This document shows positions 1-6,659 of a stretch of DNA of 8,656 bases, piece by piece. A program made the position numbers and the translations under genes. The stretch is from Victivallales bacterium. Lineage in GTDB: Bacteria; Verrucomicrobiota; Lentisphaeria; Victivallales; SZUA-371. Within the stretch, counting starts at the first letter, position 1; every line of letters begins with the position of its first letter. The DNA lies in assembly GCA_028691155.1 (NCBI GenBank), contig JAQUZV010000076.1:1-8656 (forward strand). The letters run 5' to 3'. A model generated the notes under the pieces. The model was not told the origin of the DNA, did no database searches, and saw only the letters and a list, made by a program, of their open reading frames with translations.

Positions 1-1
1 C

Positions 2-556
2 CGGTTGCCGAAATTCGTCGGCGACGCCGATGCCGCCGATGCCAGCACCATGAAAGTGCTGGCCGACGGTTCGGTGGTGCTGGCCGCGCCCCTGTTGACC
101 AATATCCGCGGCGTGGCCGATCTCAAACCTGCCGCGGCGGAAAATTCCCGCGTCGGCAAGGTCAGTTCGCAGAAGGTTCCGACGCCGGAACAGCTGGACG
201 ATATGCTGTTTGGCTGGTATGTCAATCTCAGTGTACGCTCCAACGGCGTGGTGATCGTCAAGAACGGTCAGACGCTGGCGGTGGGCACCGGCGAGCAGGA
301 CCGGGTCGGGGCGGTGGAGCAGGCGATCGAAAAGTTCAAGCAGAAATACGACGGCAAGGAAACCATTGCCGGGGCGGCACTGTCTTCCGACGGCTTTTTC
401 CCGTTCCCCGACGGCGTCGAAACGGCGGCGGCGGCCGGGATTACGGCGATTATCGCGCCGGCCGGTTCGTTGCGTGACGCCGATGTGGTCAAACGTGCCA
501 ATGAACTGGGCGTGGCGCTCTATTACGCTCCGGAACGGATTTTCTCGCATCATTAA
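2..556 (+). CDS. purH: AICAR formyltransferase domain (PurH-type), 3' part only
   Basis: This is the C-terminal part of the enzyme that formylates AICAR with 10-formyltetrahydrofolate to give FAICAR, late in purine synthesis in the cytoplasm. The frame is open to the left edge, so the start lies outside the window and the TTG at position 5 is not a real start. Seen in the 184 residues: a PTPEQLDDMLFGW stretch (the family has PTEQELSDLLFAW), RSNGVVIVKNGQ and GTGEQDRVGAVEQA (folate/AICAR site region), SSDGFFPFPDGVETAAAAG matching the family SDAFFPFRDGIDAAAAAG, then IIAPAGSLRDADVV, and an ending in SHH like the usual xRH/FHH terminus. The Lys-His catalytic segment of the family lies upstream and cannot be seen. 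It is unclear whether the gene is the usual bifunctional PurH with an IMP cyclohydrolase domain or a stand-alone transformylase. It shares strand with recD2, 106 bp downstream. Confidence 0.9.
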   Translation, partial: RLPKFVGDADAADASTMKVLADGSVVLAAPLLTNIRGVADLKPAAAENSRVGKVSSQKVPTPEQLDDMLFGWYVNLSVRSNGVVIVKNGQTLAVGTGEQDRVGAVEQAIEKFKQKYDGKETIAGAALSSDGFFPFPDGVETAAAAGITAIIAPAGSLRDADVVKRANELGVALYYAPERIFSHH

Positions 557-576
557 TTGAATCTCCGGGGGACGGT

Positions 577-633
577 CGGCGGCGGTGACCGGCTTAGCGC
601 GCCGCCGCCGCGCCGGAAAGATCGGTGCCGGCG
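577..633 (+). repeat. Two adjacent GC-rich hairpins between purH and recD2
   Basis: CGGCGGCGG at 577-585 is the exact reverse complement of CCGCCGCCG at 602-610, with a 16-nt loop whose outer bases can add two more pairs. Directly after it, CGCCGG at 611-616 pairs with CCGGCG at 628-633. No T-run follows, so this is not a classical intrinsic terminator. It could slow transcription between the two genes, or simply reflect the GC bias of the spacer. It also covers the GTG at 585, which argues against that codon as the recD2 start. Confidence 0.4.
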
Positions 634-662
634 CTCCAGCCGGACGCCGGGAAAGGACGGCC

Positions 663-2855
663 ATGGATTCCGATCGTCAGACCGGGTTGACGCAGGTTAC
701 CCTGAAGGGGGAGATTGTCCGGGTTGTTTTCACCAATCCGGACAATGGCTATTGCGTTTTCCGGCTGGCCGACGCCCAAGGGGTGGAATACATGGTGACC
801 GGCATGACCGGCGGACTTTATGCCGGACAGCACGTCGAAGTTACCGGCTATTGGGAAAATCACCGGGACTACGGTCGGCAATTGCGCGCCGATGCGGTCA
901 AATTCGTATTGCCGAACACGCCCGACGGCATCTGCCGCTATCTTGCTTCCGGCGTTATTCCCGGTTTGGGCCCCAAGTTGGCCAAGTGTATTGTCGATCA
1001 GTTCGGCGACCAGACGCTGGAAGTGATGGACCGTTACTCTTCCCGGCTGCTGGAAATTCCCGGTTTCGGCAAGAAACGGCTCAAGGCGATCAAGGCGGCC
1101 TGGGATGAACAGCAGGCCAGGCGCGATATCTTCATCTTCATGCAGAGTCTGGGCATCAGCCCGGCCTACTGCCAGCGCATTTACCGTACTTACGGCAATA
1201 CCGCTCCCGCCATCATTCGTCAGGAGCCGTATCGCCTGGCCGACGATGTGGACGGCATCGGGTTTGTGCTGGCCGACCGGGTTGCCGCCGCCCAGAATAT
1301 TGTCCGTGACGATCCGGCCCGGATTGCCGCCGGAATCACCTATTCCCTCAATCAGGTCAAGCTCTCCGGTCATTGCTGCTATCCCGAAACGGCGTTTCTG
1401 CAGTATGCCGCCGAATTGCTGGAGGTGCCGACGACGACGATTGCCGCCGGTTTGCAGCATGCCGCCGAACGCAACCGCGTGGTGCTGGTGCCGCAGCCGG
1501 ATGGCAACATGGTCTACGAGCGGATCATGTATCGGGCGGAAACCGAGTTGCCGCAACTGGTGGCCGGACTGCTGACGGTTCGCCGTCACCGCGGTGCGCT
1601 CATGGCCAAAGTGCCGCCGCTGGAAGGACAGCAGTTTACCGCGGAGCAGTACCGGGCCGTGACCAATGCCGCGCAGTCGCCAGTCAGTATTATTACCGGC
1701 GGGCCCGGGGTCGGCAAGACTACCGTGATCGGGGAGATCGTGCGGCGGGCCCGGAGTGCCAAACTGAAAATTTATCTGGCGGCGCCGACCGGCCGGGCGG
1801 CGCAACGGTTGTCGGAGACGTCCGGGATTGCCGCCCGAACCATTCACCGGTTGTTGAAATGGGAGCCGGAAGAACGCCGGTTTGCCTATGGACTGGAGCT
1901 GAAACTGCCCTGCGATCTGCTGATTGTCGATGAAGTCTCCATGCTGGACGTGCCGTTGGCGGTGCAGTTGTTCCGGGCGATTGCGCCGGGAACCACCGTG
2001 GTTCTGGTGGGGGACGCCGATCAGTTGCCTTCGGTGGGTCCCGGCGAGGTGCTCAACGATTTTATCGCTTCCGGCATTTTTGCCGTAACCCGACTGACCC
2101 GGGTGTTTCGCCAGGGCGCGGGCAGCGCCATTATTGCCAACGCCCATGCCGTCAACGCCGGACGGATGCCGGAACTCGGCAGCGGACGGGAGGACAAAAA
2201 TATCCTGCGGGATTTTTACTGGATCGAACAGGATGATCCGGACAAGGCGGTGGAACTGATTGTCCGGATGGTCAGCGAACGCATTCCGGAACGTTTCGGG
2301 ATGCGGCCGATGCGCGATATTCAGGTGTTGTCGCCGATGAACCGCGGCAGTTGCGGCACCGTAGTTCTGAATGAAGTGCTGCAGGCCAAACTCAACGGTG
2401 GTCATAAACCCCAGTTCAAAATGGGCGATCGGGTGTTCCGCTCCGGCGACCGGGTGATGCAGACCAGCAACAATTACGACAAGAATGTTTACAACGGGGA
2501 TATGGGGCGGATCGTGAATATCGATTACGAAGCCAAGGTGTTTACCGTGAGTTTTGACCGCCGTCCGGTGGCGTATGAGTTTGCCGAGGTCGACCAGTTG
2601 GCGCTGGCCTATGCCATTACCGTGCACAAAGCCCAGGGCAGCGAATTCCCCGCCGTGGTGATTCCGCTGCTCAACCAGCACTATATGATGTTGCAGCGCA
2701 ATCTGCTTTATACCGCCATGACCCGTGCCCGTCGCCTGCTGATTCTGGTGGGCAGCCGCAAAGCGGTGTCGATGGCGGTGCGCAACGCGGTGCGCGAACC
2801 GCGTTATACGCTGTTGCAGCACTATTTACGCGCCGCGGTCGCTCCGTCGCAATAA
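663..2855 (+). CDS. recD2: RecD2-type ATP-dependent 5'-3' DNA helicase
   Basis: RecD2 is the SF1B helicase found in bacteria where RecD works without RecBC; it unwinds DNA 5' to 3' and is linked to repair and replication-fork upkeep. The protein is 730 residues, a normal length. Seen in order: an N-terminal OB-like region (about 10-85); helix-hairpin-helix units at about 96-112 (GVIPGLGPKLA), 130-145 (IPGFGKKRL) and 190-207 (DVDGIGFVLADRV); Walker A GGPGVGKTT at 346-354 with Lys352; motif Ia AAPTGRAAQRL; Walker B IVDEVSM with Asp423-Glu424; motif III VGDADQLPSVGPGEV; motif IV TRVFRQGAGS; and the C-terminal motor with VHKAQGSEF at 654-662 and YTAMTRARR with the arginine finger at 688. I chose ATG 663 because GAAAGGA lies 5 nt upstream and the family begins close to the OB region; a GTG at 585 would add 26 Arg/Ala/Gly-rich residues. 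The gene converges on panE with 46 bp between. No recB or recC is in view. Confidence 0.96.
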   Translation: MDSDRQTGLTQVTLKGEIVRVVFTNPDNGYCVFRLADAQGVEYMVTGMTGGLYAGQHVEVTGYWENHRDYGRQLRADAVKFVLPNTPDGICRYLASGVIPGLGPKLAKCIVDQFGDQTLEVMDRYSSRLLEIPGFGKKRLKAIKAAWDEQQARRDIFIFMQSLGISPAYCQRIYRTYGNTAPAIIRQEPYRLADDVDGIGFVLADRVAAAQNIVRDDPARIAAGITYSLNQVKLSGHCCYPETAFLQYAAELLEVPTTTIAAGLQHAAERNRVVLVPQPDGNMVYERIMYRAETELPQLVAGLLTVRRHRGALMAKVPPLEGQQFTAEQYRAVTNAAQSPVSIITGGPGVGKTTVIGEIVRRARSAKLKIYLAAPTGRAAQRLSETSGIAARTIHRLLKWEPEERRFAYGLELKLPCDLLIVDEVSMLDVPLAVQLFRAIAPGTTVVLVGDADQLPSVGPGEVLNDFIASGIFAVTRLTRVFRQGAGSAIIANAHAVNAGRMPELGSGREDKNILRDFYWIEQDDPDKAVELIVRMVSERIPERFGMRPMRDIQVLSPMNRGSCGTVVLNEVLQAKLNGGHKPQFKMGDRVFRSGDRVMQTSNNYDKNVYNGDMGRIVNIDYEAKVFTVSFDRRPVAYEFAEVDQLALAYAITVHKAQGSEFPAVVIPLLNQHYMMLQRNLLYTAMTRARRLLILVGSRKAVSMAVRNAVREPRYTLLQHYLRAAVAPSQ

Positions 2856-2901
2856 GCGGTGCCGGACTGCCGCCGCCGCCGCCCGGTTCCCCGAAGGTCC
2901 G

Positions 2902-3828
2902 CTACCGGCGGTTCAGGCGTTTGATCATGGCGTAGATGCTGAAAATATGCGGGACGGGAACGTTCAGCCGGGCGGCGGTACGAACCACGTTGCCGATAAT
3001 CGCTTCGATTTCCATCGGACGCCCGTTTTCGTAATCGATCAGCATACTGGGCTTGTACGGTTTGAATCCGCGGGTGAATTCGAGCTGTTCCGTAATCATG
3101 GTTGCCGGTTGCGCCCATCCTGCCGCCGCCGCCGTGGCGCAGACTTCCTCCATGGTGGCGCGTAACAGCGCCACCATGTCCGGATCCGCCATCAGCTGCG
3201 CCGTATCGGAACGGGTCAGCACCGAAATGGGATTGAAGGGCACGTTCCAGACCAGTTTCTCCCAGCGGGCCCGCATGATTTCCGCGGTTGCTGCGACGGG
3301 AACCCCGGCGGCGGTAAAAAGCCGGACCAGTTGTTCGGTATGGGACGAGACTCCCCGGGGGTAAACCCCGAACTTGAGGCGGCCGCCGTCCAGATGGATC
3401 ACTTCTCCCGGCGCCACCCTGGTGACGCCGATATAAGCGATCGAACTGATGATTTCATGGCCGGGAAAGGCGGTCGCCAGGTCGGTTTCGATGTCGATGC
3501 CGTTCTGGATCAGGACGATGACGGTCTGCGGACCGACGGCGGCCCGGATCAGTTGCGGCAGGTCGATGCCGGGCAGTACCTTGGAGGTGACGAAAAGATA
3601 ATCGGCGGCGCCGCGGTATTCCGCCGCGGTGCGGTAGACTCCGGCGGGACGGAAAACGAAATCGCCGTCCTTGCCGGCGATCCGGTACCCCCGTTCTTTG
3701 ACGGTTTCGTAGTCGGAACGGCATACTACCGCCACGTCGGCGAGACCGGCATGGGCCAGTTTGCCGCAGAAATAGGCCCCGACGGCACCGGCCCCGAACA
3801 ACAGAATCTTGGACTTGGCGGCGGTCAT
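2902..3828 (-). CDS. panE: 2-dehydropantoate 2-reductase (ketopantoate reductase)
   Basis: PanE reduces ketopantoate to pantoate with NADPH, the second step toward pantothenate and CoA, in the cytoplasm. The 308-residue protein fits the ApbA/PanE family. Seen: Rossmann nucleotide motif GAGAVGAYF at 12-20; LIQNGID at 107-113 with the conserved Asn109; the C-terminal helical domain with RWEKLVWN at 188-195, where Lys191 is the expected catalytic lysine; and PSMLIDYENGRPMEIEAIIG at 260-279, with Ser261 and Glu273 in the places of the substrate-binding serine and glutamate. All the key residues are present. The start ATG overlaps the yggS stop as ATGA, and a strong Shine-Dalgarno sequence sits inside the end of yggS, so the two are probably co-translated. 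Some family members act on other 2-oxoacids, so the ketopantoate substrate is inferred from the motifs. Confidence 0.93.
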   Translation of the reverse strand: MTAAKSKILLFGAGAVGAYFCGKLAHAGLADVAVVCRSDYETVKERGYRIAGKDGDFVFRPAGVYRTAAEYRGAADYLFVTSKVLPGIDLPQLIRAAVGPQTVIVLIQNGIDIETDLATAFPGHEIISSIAYIGVTRVAPGEVIHLDGGRLKFGVYPRGVSSHTEQLVRLFTAAGVPVAATAEIMRARWEKLVWNVPFNPISVLTRSDTAQLMADPDMVALLRATMEEVCATAAAAGWAQPATMITEQLEFTRGFKPYKPSMLIDYENGRPMEIEAIIGNVVRTAARLNVPVPHIFSIYAMIKRLNRR

Positions 3829-4520
3829 AACCGATAACTCCTTTTGCCGAAAATGGCGGTGCCGATGCGGACCAGTGTCGCCCCTTCGGCAATGGCCGCA
3901 TGATAATCGCCGCTCATGCCCATCGACAGTTCGGGCAGGGTCATCCCGAATGCCCCGGCCATGCGGTCGCGCAGTTCGCGCAGGCCGCCGAAGATGCGGT
4001 GCAGTTCGCTTTCATCGGCCTGAAACGGCGCCATGGTCATCAGTCCCCGCCAGCAGAGGTGACGGCAGGCGGCGGCGGCCTGCGCCAGGGCCATGGCGTC
4101 ACCGTCTCCGGCGCCGAATTTACTTGCTTCGCCGGAAAGGTTGTATTCCAGCAGGATATTGATGCGGCGGCCGACTTCTCCGGCCAACCGGTCCAACCGT
4201 TGCAGCAGTTTGACGCTGTCCACCGAGTGAATCCAGTCGGCGCAGGCCACGGCTTTGGCCGCTTTGTTGCCCTGCAGATGGCCGATCAGATGCCATTCGA
4301 TATCCGCTGGCAGGGCGGCGGTTTTGGGTTCGAGTTCCTGTATTTTGCTTTCGCCGAAGAGGCGCTGTCCGCACGAGTAGACCGTGGCGATGTCCGCGGC
4401 CGGAAACGTTTTGCTGACGGCGACCAGCCGTACTTCTTCGGGACGGCGTCCGGCGCGAACGGCGGTTTCCGCCACTTCATTTAAAATCTGCCGGTATTGT
4501 AATTCCAGATAATTTTCCAT
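3825..4520 (-). CDS. yggS: YggS/PLPBP family pyridoxal 5'-phosphate homeostasis protein
   Basis: Proteins of this family bind PLP on a single alanine-racemase-like TIM barrel, have no known catalytic activity, and buffer vitamin B6 in the cytoplasm; their loss disturbs amino acid and 2-oxoacid metabolism in E. coli. The 231 residues match the usual length. Seen: LVAVSKTFP at 32-40 with the PLP-binding Lys37; FGESKIQE (family FGENYVQE); WHLIGHLQGNK at 76-86; HSVDSVKLLQRL; LLEYNLSGEASKFG; GLMTMAP at 159-165; and the phosphate-binding end LSMGMSGDYHAAIAEGATLVRIGTAIFG. The frame stays open upstream as far as 4904, but the family begins near MENYLELQ, so ATG 4520 is chosen. Its ribosome site is weak (GGGAAA about 10 nt upstream). 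It is the first gene of a two-gene unit with panE, whose ATG overlaps its stop codon. Confidence 0.94.
   Translation of the reverse strand: MENYLELQYRQILNEVAETAVRAGRRPEEVRLVAVSKTFPAADIATVYSCGQRLFGESKIQELEPKTAALPADIEWHLIGHLQGNKAAKAVACADWIHSVDSVKLLQRLDRLAGEVGRRINILLEYNLSGEASKFGAGDGDAMALAQAAAACRHLCWRGLMTMAPFQADESELHRIFGGLRELRDRMAGAFGMTLPELSMGMSGDYHAAIAEGATLVRIGTAIFGKRSYRL
3838..3845 (-). promoter_or_regulatory. Shine-Dalgarno of panE inside yggS
   Basis: On the minus strand AAAAGGAG lies 9 nt before the panE ATG and within the last codons of yggS. With the ATGA overlap it sets the panE start and suggests translational coupling. Confidence 0.75.
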
Positions 4521-4649
4521 AATCTGCACATTTCCCGCGACGGAATCCGGTTCCGCCGTGATGGTTTGGAGTTGGCGTTGCGGCGTTGCGGCCGGTGACC
4601 GGAAATGTTGCGGCTTCCGGCGCGGCAGCGGGGCCATATCTTTTTTTAC

Positions 4650-4677
4650 ATTATAATCCGCTCCGGTAATATTTCCA
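4650..4677 (-). promoter_or_regulatory. Candidate sigma70-type promoter for yggS-panE
   Basis: On the minus strand a perfect TATAAT (4655-4650) is preceded, after 16 bp, by TGGAAA (4677-4672), which matches TTGACA at four of six bases. It would give a leader of about 120 nt before yggS. This rests on pattern only; the -35 is weak. Confidence 0.28.
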
Positions 4678-4699
4678 GTTTCTTTGGCGGCAATTGCCA

Positions 4700-4729
4700 T
4701 TGATTTCCGGTCCGGCGGCGGCATATTAT
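4700..4729 (+). promoter_or_regulatory. Candidate sigma70-type promoter for the phosphatase operon
   Basis: TTGATT at 4700-4705 (four of six) and TATTAT at 4724-4729 (five of six) are 18 bp apart and point toward the phosphatase gene, giving a leader of about 55 nt. A perfect TATAAT at 4770-4775 is also present but has no -35 at a proper distance and would leave almost no leader. Confidence 0.28.
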
Positions 4730-4791
4730 ACGTTGTGGTCCCGGCCGCCGGCCGTGGACGAAGGTCTGATATAATTGAATGGAAAGAAGTT

Positions 4792-5451
4792 ATGGAAAAA
4801 CCGGCGGTATATTTTTTCGATATGGACTTTACGTTGCAGGACAACGACAGCGATGTGTCCTGGAAGCAGTTTCTGATGGGCGAGGGACTGGCTCCCGCCG
4901 ACACCCTCGAACAGGTGGATTACTATTTTGCCCAATATCAGCGCGGGGAATTGCAGCTCGATGCGTTTTTCCGCTTTCAGCTGGCCGAATTTATCGGTCG
5001 GACTCCGGCGGAAATGGCGCCGCTGCTGGAACGCCATTTCGAGCTTTACAGCCGGCCGAAGATTTATCCTGCGGCGCGGGAATTGGTGGCACAGTGTCGG
5101 AGCACCGGCGGGAAAGTGGTGGTGTTGACCTCCACCAACCGGAGCATCGCCGCCCCGCTGGGACGTTATCTGGCGATGGACGATGTTCTGGCCTGCCGGC
5201 TGGAAGTCCGGGACGGTTGTTACACCGGACGGCTGGCGGACGAATACAGCGGCGGTCCGGGCAAGGTCAATTATGCGACGGCTTATTGCCGCCGGCACGG
5301 GTATGAACTGGCGCAGACGGCCTATTTCGGCGATGGTATTTATGATCGGTATATTCTGGAAGCCGTGGGCTTCCCGACGGCGGTCAACCCGGTTCCGGCA
5401 TTGCGCGAGCTGGCCACGCAGCGGGGCTGGAACATTATCGATTTCAATTGA
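4792..5451 (+). CDS. HAD-IB family phosphatase (SerB-like fold), substrate unknown
   Basis: This 219-residue protein has all four motifs of the haloacid dehalogenase superfamily, subfamily IB, whose members hydrolyse phosphate esters through an aspartyl-phosphate. Motif I is FDMDFTL at 9-15, with nucleophile Asp10 and acid/base Asp12; motif II is VLTSTN at 111-116; motif III is Lys158 in GGPGKVNYA; motif IV is GDGIYD at 180-185, with Asp181 and Asp185 for magnesium. The helical cap lies between motif I and II (about 18-88), as in phosphoserine phosphatase. Residue 13 is Phe where Gly or Asn is common. The substrate cannot be told from sequence: phosphoserine, histidinol phosphate and other small phosphates are all handled by relatives. 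ATG 4792 is chosen because it opens directly on motif I and has GGAAAGAAG just before it; the frame extends upstream to 4684 without family-like sequence. It is probably co-transcribed with the small gene 43 bp downstream. Confidence 0.85.
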   Translation: MEKPAVYFFDMDFTLQDNDSDVSWKQFLMGEGLAPADTLEQVDYYFAQYQRGELQLDAFFRFQLAEFIGRTPAEMAPLLERHFELYSRPKIYPAARELVAQCRSTGGKVVVLTSTNRSIAAPLGRYLAMDDVLACRLEVRDGCYTGRLADEYSGGPGKVNYATAYCRRHGYELAQTAYFGDGIYDRYILEAVGFPTAVNPVPALRELATQRGWNIIDFN

Positions 5452-5494
5452 TTGCGACGGCGACGGATTGCTTCCGGCGGCGGAGGAGGGAAAA

Positions 5495-5752
5495 ATGCAG
5501 AAGCTTCATGAAATTGTCATGGAACATCTCGGTCATGGCGTCAAAGTCTATTTCCGCGGCTGTTCCGATGCGGCGGCGGTTGGCGGCGTCATTGTCGACG
5601 CCGATGACGAACTGCTGAAACTGGAATATTGCCTGCAGAAAAAAGAAGGGACCCGTTCCGTGGCGGTTTATATTCGGTTTGCGGAGGTCCGGGCGCTGAA
5701 ATTCCAGACCCCGGATCGTTACGACCGTAATTTCCAGCCGATCCGTAATTGA
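5495..5752 (+). CDS. Small protein of unknown function, possible Sm/SH3-like barrel
   Basis: I do not recognise the family. The gene is well supported: GGAGGAGGG ends 4 nt before the ATG, it is in operon spacing behind the phosphatase, codon use resembles its neighbours, and a terminator follows about 66 bp after the stop. The 85-residue product has no signal peptide or membrane segment and contains two cysteines (Cys23, Cys46). A short helix (HEIVMEHLGH, 5-14) is followed by alternating strand-like stretches: VKVYFRG (16-22), AAVGGVIVDADDELLKLEY (27-45), RSVAVYIRFAEVRALKF (54-70). That order, helix then a turn-rich GxIVDxDDExLxLE and an ending VYIxxxEVxALK, resembles Sm-like or small SH3-like barrels such as Hfq-type folds, but this is inference from pattern. 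The C-terminal QTPDRYDRNFQPIRN looks like a polar tail. Confidence 0.8.
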   Translation: MQKLHEIVMEHLGHGVKVYFRGCSDAAAVGGVIVDADDELLKLEYCLQKKEGTRSVAVYIRFAEVRALKFQTPDRYDRNFQPIRN

Positions 5753-5818
5753 GTTTCGGAAATGGTTTGCCGAGGGCACGGATTGTTCCCGGTTTACTGT
5801 CCCTGAAATAATTGCTGT

Positions 5819-5861
5819 GGTTGCCGCAATAAAAAAATATTGCGGTAATCGGCTTTTTTTT
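5819..5861 (+). terminator. Intrinsic terminator of the phosphatase operon
   Basis: GGTTGCCGCAATA (5819-5831) pairs with TATTGCGGTAATC (5838-5850) to give a 13-bp stem with two G-U pairs and a loop of six A. GGC and then eight T (5854-5861) follow. It lies 66 bp after the stop of the small gene. Confidence 0.85.
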
Positions 5862-6213
5862 CTTGTATTTTCCAAAATATTGGATATTTTATAGCAAGAA
5901 ATGATACCTGGATAGTGCCGTAAAATGGTGATATTGCGGTGCAGAGGGGGTATTGTTTGGTATGATTCGAATTGAGGAAATTATTATTTTGGCCCGAACT
6001 CTTTCGCATTTATTCTTGAGACTACGCTTATAGAGAAAGCATAGGATATTCCGCAGTGTAATTTCCAGATGGTTGCAGCATAATGCTTTCCCCCTGTCTG
6101 TCCGGTAATTTCAAATGTGGATGACCAAATTGAACAACCCAAGCAATTATTATCGGGGAAAGCAGAAAAACAGCGGCGCGCAGAGAAGCTGCGGCCTAAA
6201 AAAAGGAATAACT
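5862..6213 (+). other. AT-rich gene-free stretch before the RRM gene
   Basis: About 350 bp with clearly lower GC than the surrounding genes and no supported coding sequence. It holds a small palindrome TCCAA-AATA-TTGGA (5871-5884), the motif AGCATAATGCT near 6078-6088, and several -10-like TATTAT strings (5982-5987, 6148-6153), none with a convincing -35. TTGAGA at 6016-6021 is a good -35 match but lacks a well-spaced -10. The RRM frame is open upstream from ATG 6115, giving a basic 33-residue extension that I regard as leader and not protein. The stretch probably holds the promoter and a long 5' leader of the RRM gene. Confidence 0.5.
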
Positions 6214-6507
6214 ATGAATATTTACGTCGGAAACATGCCTTACTCCATGACCGAAACCGAACTGAATGAAATTTTCTCCGTCCATGGCAGCGTGAGCTCC
6301 GCCCGGGTCATCAGCGATCCGGCCACCGGTCGCGCCAGAGGTTTCGGTTTTGTCGAAATGGCCAATGATGAAGAAGGCAAAGCGGCGATCGAAGCCATCA
6401 ACGGAACCAATCACGGCGGTCGCGAACTCGTGGTCAATGAAGCTCGTCCGCGGGAAGATCGTCCCCGTCGCGGCGGTTTCGGCGGCGGCGGCAATCGCCG
6501 TTTCTAA
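6214..6507 (+). CDS. Small RNA-binding protein with one RRM domain and Gly/Arg tail
   Basis: A 97-residue cytoplasmic RNA-binding protein of the bacterial RRM type (like cyanobacterial Rbp proteins), a group often connected with cold response and mRNA binding. RNP2 is IYVGNM at 3-8 and RNP1 is RGFGFVEM at 42-49, with the RNA-stacking aromatics Tyr4, Phe44 and Phe46 in place. The beta-alpha-beta order is complete: helix 1 TETELNEIFSVHG, helix 2 EEGKAAIEAING, last strand RELVVNEARPR. The tail from about 78 is rich in Arg and Gly (PRRGGFGGGGNRRF), as in the Gly-rich members. ATG 6214 is chosen because AAAAAAAGGAA sits 6-7 nt upstream and RNP2 begins right after it. The gene appears to be transcribed alone, after a terminator and a long AT-rich leader and before another probable terminator. 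Confidence 0.95.
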   Translation: MNIYVGNMPYSMTETELNEIFSVHGSVSSARVISDPATGRARGFGFVEMANDEEGKAAIEAINGTNHGGRELVVNEARPREDRPRRGGFGGGGNRRF

Positions 6508-6556
6508 TCCCGAGTAAATCGGTCAACCCGGTAACCGGAACAGACCATTGAGGCGG

Positions 6557-6580
6557 CGGCAGGGCAAGGTTGCCGTTTTT
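6557..6580 (+). terminator. Probable intrinsic terminator after the RRM gene
   Basis: CGGCA (6557-6561) pairs with TGCCG (6571-6575), with a 9-nt loop, and is directly followed by TTTTT (6576-6580). The stem is short, so confidence is moderate. It lies 49 bp after the stop. Confidence 0.5.
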
Positions 6581-6603
6581 CGCTGTTTCGGGGTTGCCGG
6601 GCT

Positions 6604-6659
6604 GCGGCGTCATAGCCGGAAAATTATACTTTGTCACTATTTTCCGGCTATGACGCCGC
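6604..6659. repeat. Perfect 21-bp inverted repeat with 14-nt loop
   Basis: Positions 6604-6624 and 6639-6659 are exact reverse complements of each other (inner core CATAGCCGGAAAAT and ATTTTCCGGCTATG), separated by TATACTTTGTCACT. Outside the perfect part, four or five more pairs including G-U are possible, out to 6600/6663. No T-run follows, and a more ordinary terminator lies just upstream, so it does not look like a standard terminator. No gene is inside. It could be a dispersed palindromic repeat or small non-autonomous element, or a structured RNA end. I see no second copy in the window. Confidence 0.9.

Noticed and set aside
594..2822. 742-residue open frame on the minus strand opposite recD2
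   Set aside because: It mirrors recD2, is rich in His, Gly, Arg and Gln as expected for an antisense frame of GC-rich coding DNA, and shows no family motifs or ribosome site.
2856..2901. Bidirectional terminator sought between the convergent recD2 and panE
   Set aside because: Only a 5-bp CGGAC/GTCCG match with a 29-nt loop and a (GCC)5 run are present; no T-run on either strand.
4521..4904. Longer N-terminus for yggS (open frame up to 4904)
   Set aside because: The upstream residues do not resemble the family, and they would overlap the start of the divergent phosphatase gene.
5444..6009. Minus-strand open frames opposite the small gene and the AT-rich stretch
   Set aside because: They run across a strong plus-strand terminator and a well-supported plus-strand gene, with no family signal.
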